From positions 1 through 23,696 of the forward strand of contig UZAE01013226.1 in the NCBI GenBank assembly GCA_900617975.1: 23,696 bases of DNA, read 5' to 3'. The translations under genes and the position numbers were made by a program. The DNA comes from Rodentolepis nana. Lineage: Eukaryota; Platyhelminthes; Cestoda; Cyclophyllidea; Hymenolepididae. This document shows, one piece after another, positions 9,101-19,126 of this stretch. Positions within the stretch are counted from its first letter, which is position 1, and each line of letters opens with the position of its first letter. The notes beneath the pieces are model-generated. The model was not told the DNA's origin and searched no databases. It worked only from the letters and a program-made list of their open reading frames with translations.

Positions 9101-9491
9101 TGATGCATGGTATTTCACATGGAGGACCTAGTTCGTGAAGGCAACTTAAAAGGAGCTAAATCTTCTCTTCGTGGTTGCCTGAAACATCTCCACTTCTTCA
9201 GAAAATCCTTGTTCAATTACCTTAATGGATTATTCTTCATATAATCTGCACATAGAATGGCACAAGAAAGTAGAGAATGTGGCTTTAGTTGAAGAAATTG
9301 CTGCAATAGTTTAAGGTCTCATGACAGAAACGATCCAAAGGGTCACCCAGATGGGATATATGTAGGCGCGTTACATTGTAAACAGCATTAGAGTCACTCA
9401 AGCCCACTATTTCACTGTACTACGATGAGTTAGATGAAGTTTACTTGAAGTATTTCTATCTCTAATGTCACCACTTTTCTTATTTTTTTAG
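6142..9491. other. Long non-coding stretch before the prominin-like gene
   Basis: About 3.3 kb without a gene I can support. It contains a 10-base G run at 7352-7361 in a G-rich context and an 11-base C run at 8102-8112. Short open frames at 7155-7448, 7325-7582, 7933-8163 and 8055-8300 are low-complexity or featureless. No copy of the retroelement 5' or 3' ends is visible here. The stretch ends with a T-rich acceptor at 9478-9491. Confidence 0.5.
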
Positions 9492-9495
9492 AATG
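9478..9495 (+). promoter_or_regulatory. 3' splice acceptor directly before the prominin-like ATG
   Basis: A pyrimidine-rich TTCTTATTTTTTTAG ends at 9491, one base before the ATG at 9493. An acceptor this close to the start codon must either end a 5' leader intron or receive a trans-spliced leader, as is common in flatworms. The eIF1-like gene shows the same arrangement (acceptor 5770, ATG 5776). Confidence 0.55.
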
Positions 9496-12400
9496 TACAC
9501 TCTGGGGCTCCTATTGCTAGGAATTGTATCAGTGTCGGTGAAGTGGATGGTTCGTTCAGAGAATGGAGGTCTCTTGAATGTCATATTTCAAATCAAGAGC
9601 CAAAATCCAACTCACTTTCAACTTGCCCCAACATCGGACTTCGATTTTTACATAAATTTGATTCTTTTCAAACCACAATCTCTTCCACTACTTGATGCTA
9701 TTCCAGAGGAAATGGGGGGAGGGCAAAAGGGTGTGAAGCATTCCCACGACAATCCCAATCTCGAAGCTATTACTCTGTGGTTGACGATCGGCTCCTTTTC
9801 GCTCCTTTGCATTTCACTTCTCTTGGTGCTGATGAGGCCTTGCTGTCGTAGTCACCAGGTTAGTGAGGAGGAAGCAATTTATCGGTTGACTTTTATTAAA
9901 GTTGAACCTTAATTAGTAAAGTAAGAATTAATGACATGTGGATTTAATAGGGGGAAGAGGAGGTGGACTCTGTGAAGTTGCCAAGACAAAGAAATCAGTC
10001 CTCGAGAAAAATACTAATTGGAGCATCAATTTGCATGATTCCTGGCCTACTATGTCTCCTGTTCTTTTACTTCTCAAGTATGAATCTGCTGATTGAGGCT
10101 CTGGGTACTAGCGCACGAGATCAGACTAATGGATCAGATTCCGTGTCTGTTGCCCTGTTTGATGTGCCCAAAAGTACACACAGACATGCTGACTCCTTTT
10201 TACAAGAGAGCGTTAAATCCGGAGACGATTTCATTCACAACGACATATCGAAATTATTAAAATCAATAAAAGTAAGTCAGACTATTGTCAATCTCTTGAA
10301 TCCTATCATGTGTGGCTGAGTGAACTAATTAATTGATTGGCTAATTTATATACAAAATTAAATGCACACGAGAGTGTTTTTTTATGAATTCGCATTCTGA
10401 TACAACACCAAAATGTTAGTTGTTGTAGAGAAATGTTCTCGAAGTAGTACTTGTTCAGGTTTTGATTCTCCATGAAGTATAGAACACTGCAACTCTAAAC
10501 TTAACAATTATCCTCTTCATTGCTTACGATTTTCTGTACATAGAAAGCGAAAACGATGGCATTTGGTCTGGGAGGTTGATAGGGTGCAATAGGGATATTC
10601 AAAGGCGTTTGTTCGAAACCACAATTTGTTAATTTCTACAAAAACATTCAAATCATGTCCGGCACGCACATGAACAAAATTACTCTGTCAATCAGTTCTC
10701 TTAAGAGTCACCTTCGTGATACCCAAGTGTACAGTTGAAGAGTTTGTTTCGATAGTTGAAATAGAAACGTCGAATCACAATGAGAGTACTAGCAATGATG
10801 AGGTGTTCATGATGTGCTGTGATCAACTTCCAGAAGTCTAGCCTTAAATGTCTCTGGATCAATGCTCGTTAATGCCTGATCGAAGATGGGGTTAGCCAAT
10901 TGCCCTGGTTAGTTCTGGTTAACACAACAGTTGCGGACATTCTAGTTTCCCTCAAGTGAGTCATCGTGACTCAAGCCCAGACTCAAGTCATTTGTTTCAA
11001 ATACTTAGTATTTTAGGGCTTGTCAAAATCAATAATGTGTTATTTCTTTTGTTTCCTTTGTCCTTTGCCTAATGATCAGAATAGTAAAAGGTCAGCATCT
11101 GTTTATGTGTGAGTTTTGTCCCTCTCTCCTTGTTGCGAATATATTTCAAGGACATGATCACTAGATGGGTGCTAAGGAATTTTACTCATTGACCTTGGCA
11201 CAGATGGTAGGCTCCATTTAGGTGAATTTGGGTAAAGTAACGTCTCGAGTGTAATCGTGATGTGCACTTCGACAAAGGAATGAAATATGCACGTCTGATA
11301 GGATTATTATTAGAAGTTAAATGTCTCATGAGATCTGTTTCGGTGTCATCAATTAAAGACATCTCTGGTTGAGAGACGCCAGCACGCAGAGTTGGTGTGC
11401 AAGGTAGCATTTAGGGTTTCTATTTCTCAACCTGACGACACACAGGAAACGTGGTGCTTGCTGTAGGCTCTTTTTCATTTTCGTATCCAACCATTTTCGA
11501 GTAATCTTAACAAATTTTGATTGGTTAGAGTCATTTTCAGAGCGTTCACAATGACATGCCATGACATTTCTTGCTTTTGTTACAAGATAAATGGCACTAC
11601 ACTTTCCCATTATCTTGACAATTTTGCTCTAGGTCCTGCCAAAGTAGTTCTAGTAATCGCGATAAGGCAATGTGAAGTAGCAGTCATGTCGACATTATTC
11701 TCGAAACTACTATAAATAACAAAAGAAAACTCTCTTTATTTATTTACATTTCAGCAAAAATCCAAAGACCTAGCAGTTCAAGAAACAATTAACGCCTTCA
11801 ATTTACCTTTAATTCGTCATCTGATTCAAACAACAGTTAATTCATCCAGGAATCGCATTGATAGCTCGGATTGGCGTAAGTTGAAAGAACTTTATCGTGA
11901 TATGATAGCATCTCTCTTAGCATTCCGAAGTTCTATCAGAACCGTTTTGGAAAATTTACAAAGCTGTAACAATAACACCTGCAACTCCACTCAAGTAAGC
12001 CCAATTAATTTAATGTGTGTGAATATTTGTCCATAACAAGCAACCAAGAACCTTTCAGTTGTTTGTTCTTGGAATAGGAGGAGTGATTGTGGCGAAATGT
12101 GACAGGGTAAAGGAATAAAAGTTTGGGTAGGAAATCGGAATTTTTCGGATTTCCGTCTTATTAGTCAAAATTTATACATCATCGTAAACTTAAAATCATA
12201 GAATGTCATATGAGAATTGAATTTTATCAACAAATCTTTTTTTATTGTAGGCCAATTTGAAGAGTCTATATAAGAAAGACGAAATATATTCTAATAGTTT
12301 AGGAGATTTCCTACAGAAAATGCAAAATTTGACAGATGTTCAACGAAAAACTGTTGATTACTTAAGAAAACCTAATAGATAATAGATAAACTCGAAGAAT

Positions 12401-14054
12401 TTGTATATCACGTTGTGAACTCAACACTTGATCAGACTGCAGAAAATAAGATTATAAGTGATTTAGATAGGAAATGGAAGAATTTGAGTACCTATGCAAA
12501 TACAACTCTGCAGTACGCAAATACTCACGTGGTCAATTCGATTAAATCTGACTTCAAAAAATTTGTTCCACCGGCCAAAACCACCTTGTTCTCCATTGGA
12601 GTACTTTTAGTGCTTACACTATTGGTGTTCATTGGTTTGGTCGTGAATTCAATTACACAGGCCTCACGAATTCACAATCAGTCAGATAATGGACTCTATT
12701 CAGAGACTGGAAAACATGGTTATTGTGTGGTCTACTGCCTTTCTGTGCTATTTCTCCTGATGAGTGTAGCAGTATCCATTGTGGTTGGCATGAGTCTTTT
12801 CGGATTGAGTGTGCTTTTAGGTGAGTCTATTTTGCTTGGAAATCCACCCCATCCTCCTATGTGTGGTATTAGTCAACCGCACTCTCGTTGACAGGTGAAG
12901 GTTGTACATACGTCATGAAAGAAACAGCCTATAGCAAAACAGACCATATATTGAACGGACTTGGAGAGGACTACTGGGAGACACTATTGATGAAGTACTC
13001 GGACAAGTGGCTGAATAAGTCAATTTTCCCGCCTCCCAAGAACATAATCAGAGCTCTCTCGAAAGTTTGCAAAACTGAAAACGGAGACATTGATAAAAGT
13101 CTGCTATTTGCCCTGGGATATCGGAATACTTCCATCGACTTTAAAACTCTACTGGCCAATCCGAAGGTGGACGAAATGGTCAAAGGTCTTTGGAAGTAAG
13201 ATAGCACTTAGAATCCTATATTACATGCCTGTTGTCTATGCACTTAATATACTGAAATTACACCTCTCAGTTTTAAAGAAGCGAGCAGACAGATAATCAC
13301 AACAGGCAATGTCTCGAACCTCGACAAGTTCATTACTTCACTTGAATCACTAGACACAATAGACGAACTTTACAATAAGCTTAACATGACTGTAAGTTTT
13401 CACAGAAAATTCCTAATATTTCTATTATTTGTTAATCTCCTCACAGTCCTTTCTTAAATTTAGTCGTACAATAGTTCTTTTTCAATTGCGCCTTCCGAGT
13501 CTGAACAACTTTTAAACCATTTCCATGGAGAAGAGTTAAACAATCTTAACTCTACAATTCAGTATATAAAAGCTAGTGCTGTAAACATGGATCAAAGAAT
13601 TTTGCAAATTAAAGAGAAATCGAATGAACCCTGGCAAGGCGTTGAGAATGTATTGCAAGCAGTTAGTGAATTTCGTTCAGTGAGTACATTCAACAACTAT
13701 TGAATTTTTCGTTTGAATCGATTCTTCATTTCATTTGTTAATTTCTAGTTGATATCAGATACGAAGAAATTGGAGAGGAAGTTTGAAGGAATATCTGACA
13801 AAACTGTGTTGAAAATAAAATCCTGGTTGGCTGTTCAAGCCCCAGCATACCTAGACGAACTTACAAAGAGGCTGATTCCTTGTGGAGAAGCACATAAAGC
13901 ATTCTACGTTGTCACTGAAGCAACATGTGGTGAAACCGGTCTTCTACATCGATTCACGGCTTACGTTTGCATTCTCGGTATAAATGTCTTCTGCCAAGCC
14001 CTCTTTGCCCTAATATTCCTCCTTCTTAACTCTCCCAAAACCACGAGGGGATGA
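9492..14054 (+). CDS. Prominin-like five-transmembrane protein (multi-exon)
   Basis: Prominins are glycoproteins of plasma-membrane protrusions with five membrane passes and two large extracellular loops. Exons supported by splice sites and frame: 9492-9858, 9951-10271, 11755-11994, 12251 to about 12373, about 12382-12820, 12895-13195, 13271-13391, 13464-13679, 13749-14054, about 810 residues. The start ATG 9493 begins a signal-like stretch (MYTLGLLLLGIVSVSVKW). TM1 is about residues 93-114, followed by RPCC; TM2 about 143-165. A large Asn/coil-rich loop follows. TM3 (LFSIGVLLVLTLLVFIGLVV) and TM4 (YCVVYCLSVLFLLMSVAVSI) precede a second loop containing GEGCTYV and PCGEAHKAFYVV...C. TM5 is about 13962-14030, with a short tail ending in TGA. 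The topology and loop sizes match the family; overall sequence divergence is high. One frame break at 12380 (separate entry) leaves open whether this allele is intact. Confidence 0.82.
10272..11754 (+). other. Long intron of the prominin-like gene
   Basis: Donor GTAAGT at 10272 and acceptor TTTACATTTCAG ending at 11754; both flanking exons are in phase 0. At about 1.5 kb it is much longer than the other introns of this gene. It contains an inverted pair of TGAGTCA/TGACTCA heptamers at 10957-10963 and 10967-10973, but no transposon copy that I recognise. Confidence 0.75.
12340..12400 (+). other. Frame break in the prominin-like gene
   Basis: The exon starting at 12251 is open until an in-frame TAA at 12380-12382. 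The downstream frame (IDKLEEF...) begins within a few codons but is offset. A direct repeat AATAGAT x2 sits at the break (12374-12380 and 12381-12387). A 7-base duplication plus one extra A in the run at 12367-12370 would explain the shift. Alternatively a 26- or 41-nt intron ending at TAG 12382-12384 or just before would bypass it, though its donors are poor. The coiled-coil-like character continues on both sides, so the two parts belong together. Confidence 0.6.
12821..12894 (+). other. 74-nt intron in the prominin-like gene
   Basis: Donor GTGAGT at 12821 and acceptor GTTGACAG ending at 12894. Splicing joins LSVLLG to GEGCTYV in frame (phase 1), directly after TM4. The short introns at 13196-13270, 13392-13463 and 13680-13748 are similar in size and also restore frame. 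Confidence 0.8.
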
Positions 14055-14437
14055 ACTTCCTCCCATTCATTCTCGATGATCATCATCCTGACTTGTTCAA
14101 TGAAATTAGACTAATAGAGATCGTAGTAATGTGGACCCATTCTTTGTGTTGGTATGTTTGCTGTGGTCGTGGTGTCTATGGGTATCGACGGGAGCGGTAC
14201 CGTCCTACGATCGTTTGAACCGATTGGTGTTGACAGGAGGAAAAAGGAAGGTGGAGAAAAGGAAGTGGGGTTTTTATTGCGAAGGGAATGGGTGAGGATT
14301 AGCTACTTGGTTTGCCTATAATTCAACATCTTCAAACCACTTTGTGAGAAGGGGAACTCAGACTTCACCCAGACAAAGTAAGATAAGGTCAAATTCCGAA
14401 CACGCTGAACCTTGTCTCCAAATTATTTCATTTCGTC
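14055..14437. other. Region downstream of the prominin-like stop
   Basis: Probable 3' untranslated and flanking sequence. I see no AATAAA between the stop codon and the short retroelement at 14453. The first AATAAA strings on this strand are in that element's 3' tail (about 14716-14729), so the retroelement may provide the polyadenylation signal. Confidence 0.4.
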
Positions 14438-14452
14438 AATATTTATGCCTTC
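14438..14452 (+). repeat. Target-site duplication, left copy (short element B)
   Basis: AATATTTATGCCTTC, repeated exactly at 14729-14743. The duplication ends at the base before the ribozyme begins. Confidence 0.92.
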
Positions 14453-14524
14453 GGGGTGCGTGATAGACTTACCTCCACGTGGTGCACCCTGGGCAACGTA
14501 TACTCATACGGCAAAAAAGTCTAT
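14453..14524 (+). ncRNA. HDV-like self-cleaving ribozyme, copy B (best preserved)
   Basis: All elements of the HDV fold can be paired. P1 is GGGGTGC 14453-14459 with GCACCCT 14484-14490 (7 pairs, one wobble). P2 is ATAGAC 14463-14468 with GTCTAT 14519-14524. P3 is ACC 14471-14473 with GGT 14481-14483. P1.1 can form between CC in loop TCCACGT and GG at 14491-14492. P4 is CGTAT 14497-14501 with ATACG 14506-14510. The candidate active-site base is C14512 in GGCAAAAAA. The strand GGGCAAC after P1 is the same as in HDV itself. Predicted cleavage is between 14452 and 14453, exactly the edge of the target-site duplication. Confidence 0.92.
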
Positions 14525-14680
14525 TAACTGGCGATTGACTTCTGGCGCAGTACTTATCCTACCTTTTCTCTGCCTTCATGTCTGTCTCTTTACATCTTTA
14601 AATTACTCTTCTGTTTCCCACCCCTCGATTTTCTGTTACTTTGATGTTCCTCCCCCCTGTGAAGTCCGAAGTCAGCTAAA

Positions 14681-14728
14681 GGGCTAATGATAAATATCAA
14701 AACGCCTGCCATTTGAAATAAATAAATA
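14681..14728 (+). promoter_or_regulatory. Shared 3' hairpin and AAAT tail (element B)
   Basis: GGGC 14681-14684 can pair with GCCT 14704-14707 around a TGATA/TATCA stem, as at the 3' end of the large element. The tail contains overlapping AATAAA strings and ends at the target-site duplication. Confidence 0.65.
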
Positions 14729-14743
14729 AATATTTATGCCTTC
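14729..14743 (+). repeat. Target-site duplication, right copy (short element B)
   Basis: AATATTTATGCCTTC, identical to 14438-14452. Confidence 0.92.
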
Positions 14744-17700
14744 CCATGTCCGAAAAGTATGAAGTATCTGTCATTAAGTTAGAAGAGGTCTATCAACTTG
14801 ACAATGGTTGTGTCCTCTCTCAGTTCCAGGACGCAGATTATGTCCAAGAAACTCCGCCTTCCTATTGTTAATTGTCAGCCAAAAGCTATGTAATTTTGCG
14901 TTTAATACCTCACCCGAATGGGAGCATTCAGGGACTTGCCATTCACCCCACTTCTGCATTCAACAGGATCGACAATTTAGCAGCGTTGGATGGAGATTAT
15001 TGTCAGTGGTTTAAGAGTCTGGTCGCGTTGCTGTCGATTGAGTAATTTCTCCCTACAGGCTCCCTTGCGTTTTCCTACCTCACTTATGACAGAACTGAGT
15101 AGGTGCTTCATCAATGTCATTCACCACATCACACTTAATTCGGTATTCTCACATTTTGTGGAAATTTTGATTCTACCTCTTCAAATTATGGTGGGGATCT
15201 ATTTATCTCCAATTGGAATAGGCCTTAACATTTAGTCATATCAATTTCTGTTGCTGGATCTCCTTCTTGTTGAACTCATTTGGCGTAGTTTATTTTCTAA
15301 AGTTTCAAGAAATTTTGAGCACGATGAACTAGGTGACAAATGAAATCACCCGTTAAGTTGACACTAGGTCTTACGTCTCTCAAAACAACAATGACAAGTT
15401 TTGTAATGAAGCTATCTCTTGGTATTGAGATGAATAATCAGCTGATTCATAATAACTTCTTATACTGTAGTTGTTGAGGTTAATCCAGAGATGCATCATG
15501 GAGTTCACACTTTTTAAGAATGCTGTGATTATAAGTTGATCTGAATAAGAGATACGGCGATGCTTTAATCATGACAATCGAAAATAAAAAGCCTGAGGGC
15601 ACATCATAGCTTTCGTGCGAATTTATGTTAACAACAGGGAGAATAGTTGTCACTTTGGTGAGGTTCTGTGTAATGACCTATCTGTGGTGAGCATGGGTAA
15701 CATTGACTTGGTTGGTAAAAGATTAAACTCACAACAGGCAGCCAAAAAGGACCAAGTAGTAATATCAACAACCAATGAGAATACAATTGGGTTTCTGAAT
15801 GACCCCTCACGAATTTATCAGCAAAATGGTAACGACACTTGAGCAGAAAGTGGAAAGGTATTGCAAAGCGACTTTGATGAAGAAATGGTAATCTGTCAGA
15901 ATTAACATCTTCTTTTACTGTGCACAAGTGGAAATTGCTTTATTGGTCTCTGATTAAGAAGGCGTGAATGCCGAATCGTGTGGCTTGGCTTGACTTCTTA
16001 AGCCATACTCCATAATACTTGATTCAATCAGCTTTCATTTCATCAACTGTGACCAAGGGTGTAAAGCTTTTAAAATTCAAGGAGCATCCAAGGATCAACA
16101 ATAATGCAATGAAACTGTTATTCGAAGAGGGTAACTAGAAGTATCTGACTACAATTAATATTTTGATACCTATAGAACAGTTTTTAAAATGCTAAATTCT
16201 TTTTATACCATGACGATTGTAGGTTTAAAGTTGATTTCCCACCTTATTGCATGCATTCCAACTTCAGTAGGTAAGCGACTCTCTGTTTGTATGGCTCTTA
16301 GCTGTGAAAGGGAGAAAGATGCATCACCAATATGACCAGGACTCCTTCAACAACAACGGTTACTTGATTTTGAAAACCTCTCCGTTTAAACCGGTTATAT
16401 TTAGAAAGTTCGAGTTGTGGACGGTACAAGTCTGCTTTAGTGATGACATGATTAAGGCTGGTCTACTCGGTATTAATAGAGTCAAAAAGATTCAAGTTCA
16501 AAATTCTCCTGTTGTCAATTTTTATGAAAATGGGTTTGCATTTGCTTGTCTGTTCATACTTCAGCTTGTGACAAATCACTTAACGTCAATATAATAGCCA
16601 ACTAATGTGGACATCCAAATGACAAACTTTAGATAACTAAGAAGAACAGCATCTTCCATTCTTAAAAGAGAGATTCCACTTGGTATCAACAACCAATAAC
16701 TAAACCGTTTTACTTGGTCACGTTGAATCTGGTTCAAGTGGCTCAAGCATTAATGACGACAAAGCCAACTCACATTTATTGGAGAATCTTCAGCTTAGTG
16801 CAAGCCAATGTGTGATAGGGAAAAATAAGCAGGCCCGTATTCCTTCGACCCGTACTTGAGAAAATCTCCCTGTTGAAAGCAGAGTATCACCTTTACATAC
16901 TAATGCATCTTGTCATTACTCATTTGTAGTACTTCCAAAGGCAAGCAAATTGTGGGCTGTTGACTGATAGGTTTTAAATTAAATTTGGCATCAAAGCAAC
17001 TCAGAAGATCAGCAATGAATAGTCACGCCAAATTCGGAGTAGCCAGAGATGTATTGATTGGCTAAACTCCAAGCCAGTGACACACGACTCAAATCGACAT
17101 GTTCCACGCCATAGGTCCGTTCAACCTTTATCCTTGAGGCAACTTATCTCTCTTCGGAAGACTTTCTATACGGGGGAATCTTGCAAGAGAGATTAGTGAG
17201 GTTGAGGAAAGGATTATGTGAGCGTGGTAATCCTACACAGGTTGGAATAAAGTGGGATTGCGTAACCAATCAGATAATTAATTAAGCTAGCCCTGAATGC
17301 AGAATTCAATTGATGAGAGGTGTTAACGTTCTGTCTGTTAAATTCCATCACATCAAATGGAATTTGTAACTACTGCCTCCTCAGTTGCTTTCCCACCAAT
17401 TGGAGTTAAAGCTGTGGAATGAGAAATACTGGAAACGAAACATGATCCAATTCTCTGTATTTCGAACCACTTAGGAACTGATAGTAATCAGTTCAAATCT
17501 CAGTTGTTTACCGAAAGTGCAAGAATTGAATTTGTAGAATTGACTTGCATTCTACTGATAACTTAACAGTAGTAAATTTATTTTTCAGACATTAATAGTA
17601 CACAACTATGCGAGCTGGAGTATGACATGAGAGAAGATTGGATTCATAATTTATAATTGATGATCTATTTTAATAAGAACGTTTAGAACTCGAGGATTTG

Positions 17701-17910
17701 GGTCTATTGTGGATGGCCACAAGTAAGGAGTGTTTTCGATATAATGGTGAGGAGAGAGATGTCCATAAAGTAGTCGTTCCATAGAACAAGTCATGTGGAA
17801 AAATTTAACAGTTGAATAAAGTTTATTCATAGCAGTTGAACTGCTTAGACTCATACCAGTGAAGACATCATAGACCCACAGTCAAGCAACCACCTTTACT
17901 TCGATTCTCT
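14744..17910. other. Non-coding stretch between element B and retrotransposon copy C
   Basis: About 3.2 kb with no gene I can support. Open frames at 14808-15014, 14990-15235, 15615-15842 and 16304-16594 have no recognised domain, no clear splice partners and ordinary intergenic composition. No ribozyme or shared 3' block is visible on either strand. Confidence 0.5.
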
Positions 17911-17982
17911 GGGGTGCGCGATAGACATACCTCCACGTGGTGCACCCTGGGCAACGTATCTTCGCACGGCAAAAAAGTCTAT
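17911..17982 (+). ncRNA. HDV-like self-cleaving ribozyme, copy C
   Basis: P1 is GGGGTGC 17911-17917 with GCACCCT 17942-17948. P2 is ATAGAC 17921-17926 with GTCTAT 17977-17982. P3 is ACC 17929-17931 with GGT 17939-17941 and loop TCCACGT. The joining strand after P1 is GGGCAAC. P4 is CGTAT 17955-17959 with GCACG 17964-17968, with one A/C mismatch and a G-T wobble. Candidate active-site base: C17970. Same 72-nt length as copies A and B. The predicted cleavage site at 17910/17911 marks the element's 5' end. Confidence 0.9.
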
Positions 17983-18045
17983 CACTCGGCATTCAATTTG
18001 ACTTCGATTTATTATGATTAGCTTGAAACAAGGCTATAAGAGAAA

Positions 18046-18063
18046 TCGCCCTCGTCAGGGCGA
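18046..18063 (+). promoter_or_regulatory. Leader hairpin between ribozyme and ORF, copy C
   Basis: TCGCCCT 18046-18052 pairs with AGGGCGA 18057-18063 around a CGTC loop. In copy A the equivalent stem (270-276 with 281-287) has two mismatches. It sits about 17 nt before the endonuclease motif, in a leader with no in-frame AUG, so a role in translation is conceivable but unproven. Confidence 0.5.
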
Positions 18064-18079
18064 ATCATAACGTCTTCAG

Positions 18080-18373
18080 ATCCTCCAGTGGAATGGTGGA
18101 GGGATGTCACAGGACAAAAAGGTCCAAGTTCAGAAAATCCTAAAAATCTTTCATGTAGACATATTCACAATTATGGAAGCAAACATTTCGGATGAAAAAC
18201 TGAAGTACTACCGATTCCCAGGTTACACCCTGTACCTTCTATCTAAATACCGGCAAGTTGCAAGTGGAATTCTAACTAGAGTAAAAGAAGGTCTTACATT
18301 ACATTACGATCTAAACAAGAGTATGGGCTCGACACAGAATATATGTGAAATAATCAGATTAAGTGTTTGGTAA
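18080..18373 (+). pseudogene. Retrotransposon endonuclease N-terminal part, copy C
   Basis: ILQWNGGGMSQDKKVQVQKI is read in one frame from 18080, showing that the WN motif precedes the first ATG (18104). The frame continues through IMEANISDEKLKYYRFPGYT to a TAA at 18371-18373, where copy A has GGA AAT. An in-frame TAA at 18068-18070 means only 11 codons separate a stop from the first ATG. Confidence 0.85.
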
Positions 18374-18660
18374 TGTCAAAACCACTTCAAGATATATGCA
18401 GTCTATAATCCATTGTCAAAACCACTTCAAGGTATATGCAGTCTATAATCCAAAACACAAGACATATGTGAAATAATCAGATTAAATGTTTGGAAATATC
18501 AAAACCCTTCAAGATATATGCAGTCTATAATCCTCCCCAGAATTGTCGAAATGCAGTCTATAATCCACCCCAGAATTGTCCAAAATTTGACATAAATATT
18601 TAGAAATGTCAAAACCACTTCAAGATATATGCAATATAATCCACCCCAGAATTGTCCCAA
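18371..18660 (+). repeat. Nested partial duplications inside endonuclease, copy C
   Basis: The block 'tcaaaaccacttcaagatatatgcagtctataatcca' occurs four to five times in whole or part, with one copy also carrying the upstream segment 'acatatgtgaaataatcag'. Copy A has this sequence once (598-640). Each unit has private substitutions, so the duplications are not recent identical copies. Confidence 0.85.
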
Positions 18661-19126
18661 CTTTGATTTTCTGAGCATCTCACACAAAACGGTAGTATTA
18701 GGAGACTTCAACGCTCGTTTCACCAGATGGGGCTACAAGGATACAAATATAGCTGGAAAGGAAATTGAAGACATGCTAAACAGCAACCCTCTGGAACTTA
18801 TTTACAGCAATGAGGATTCGGCTACATATTTGCACTACAATGGAACCAGAACAACTCCTGACTTAATCCTGGCTTCAAGCTATATCAGCGAACATACACG
18901 CCGAGAAATAATTGACGATCCTGGTTCTGGTCACAAAGCAGTCATTGCTAGTATTACCATCGGCAGCAAAAGCATGACAATAAAAAACCCAACCAAGCTA
19001 TCGTGGAACTTCAAGAAGGCTGACTGGTCTAGATTCAATAACCTTTTAGACAATGAACTTCACACTAGCCCCTCAACTTCAACCAACATCCTGACAAACT
19101 TTGCATTGATACCACGAATATTATGA
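18629..19126 (+). pseudogene. Retrotransposon endonuclease C-terminal part, copy C
   Basis: The frame resumes in YNPPQNCPNFDFL and carries VVLGDFNARFTRWGYKD, TPDLILASSYI and GSGHKAVIASI. These are the Asp-Asn and terminal His motifs of APE-type endonucleases. It ends at a stop at 19124-19126, where copy A reads TGG. The linker follows to about 19620. Confidence 0.85.

Larger units (their letters stand above)
14453..14728 (+). mobile_element. Short non-autonomous retroelement with 5' ribozyme (element B)
   Basis: A 276-bp insertion bounded by a perfect 15-bp target-site duplication. It consists of the full 72-nt HDV-like ribozyme (14453-14524), a non-coding pyrimidine-rich body, and the 3' block GGGCTAATGATAAATATCA...GCCTGCC shared with the large retrotransposon, followed by an (AAAT)n tail. 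It has no coding capacity, so it must be mobilised by the machinery of the large element (inference from the shared ends). The layout recalls the short partners of trypanosomatid ingi elements, which also keep only a ribozyme-bearing 5' end. The precise duplication and intact ribozyme suggest a fairly recent insertion. Confidence 0.92.

Noticed and set aside
12750..12770. Hammerhead ribozyme core from CTGATGAG
   Set aside because: It lies within a membrane-segment exon of the prominin-like gene and lacks the GAAA partner strand and flanking helices.
16304..16594. Possible gene with about 96 codons
   Set aside because: No recognisable domain, no splice context, and composition like the surrounding intergenic DNA.
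17651..17854. Minus-strand frame before copy C
   Set aside because: Short, featureless, and without start or splice context.
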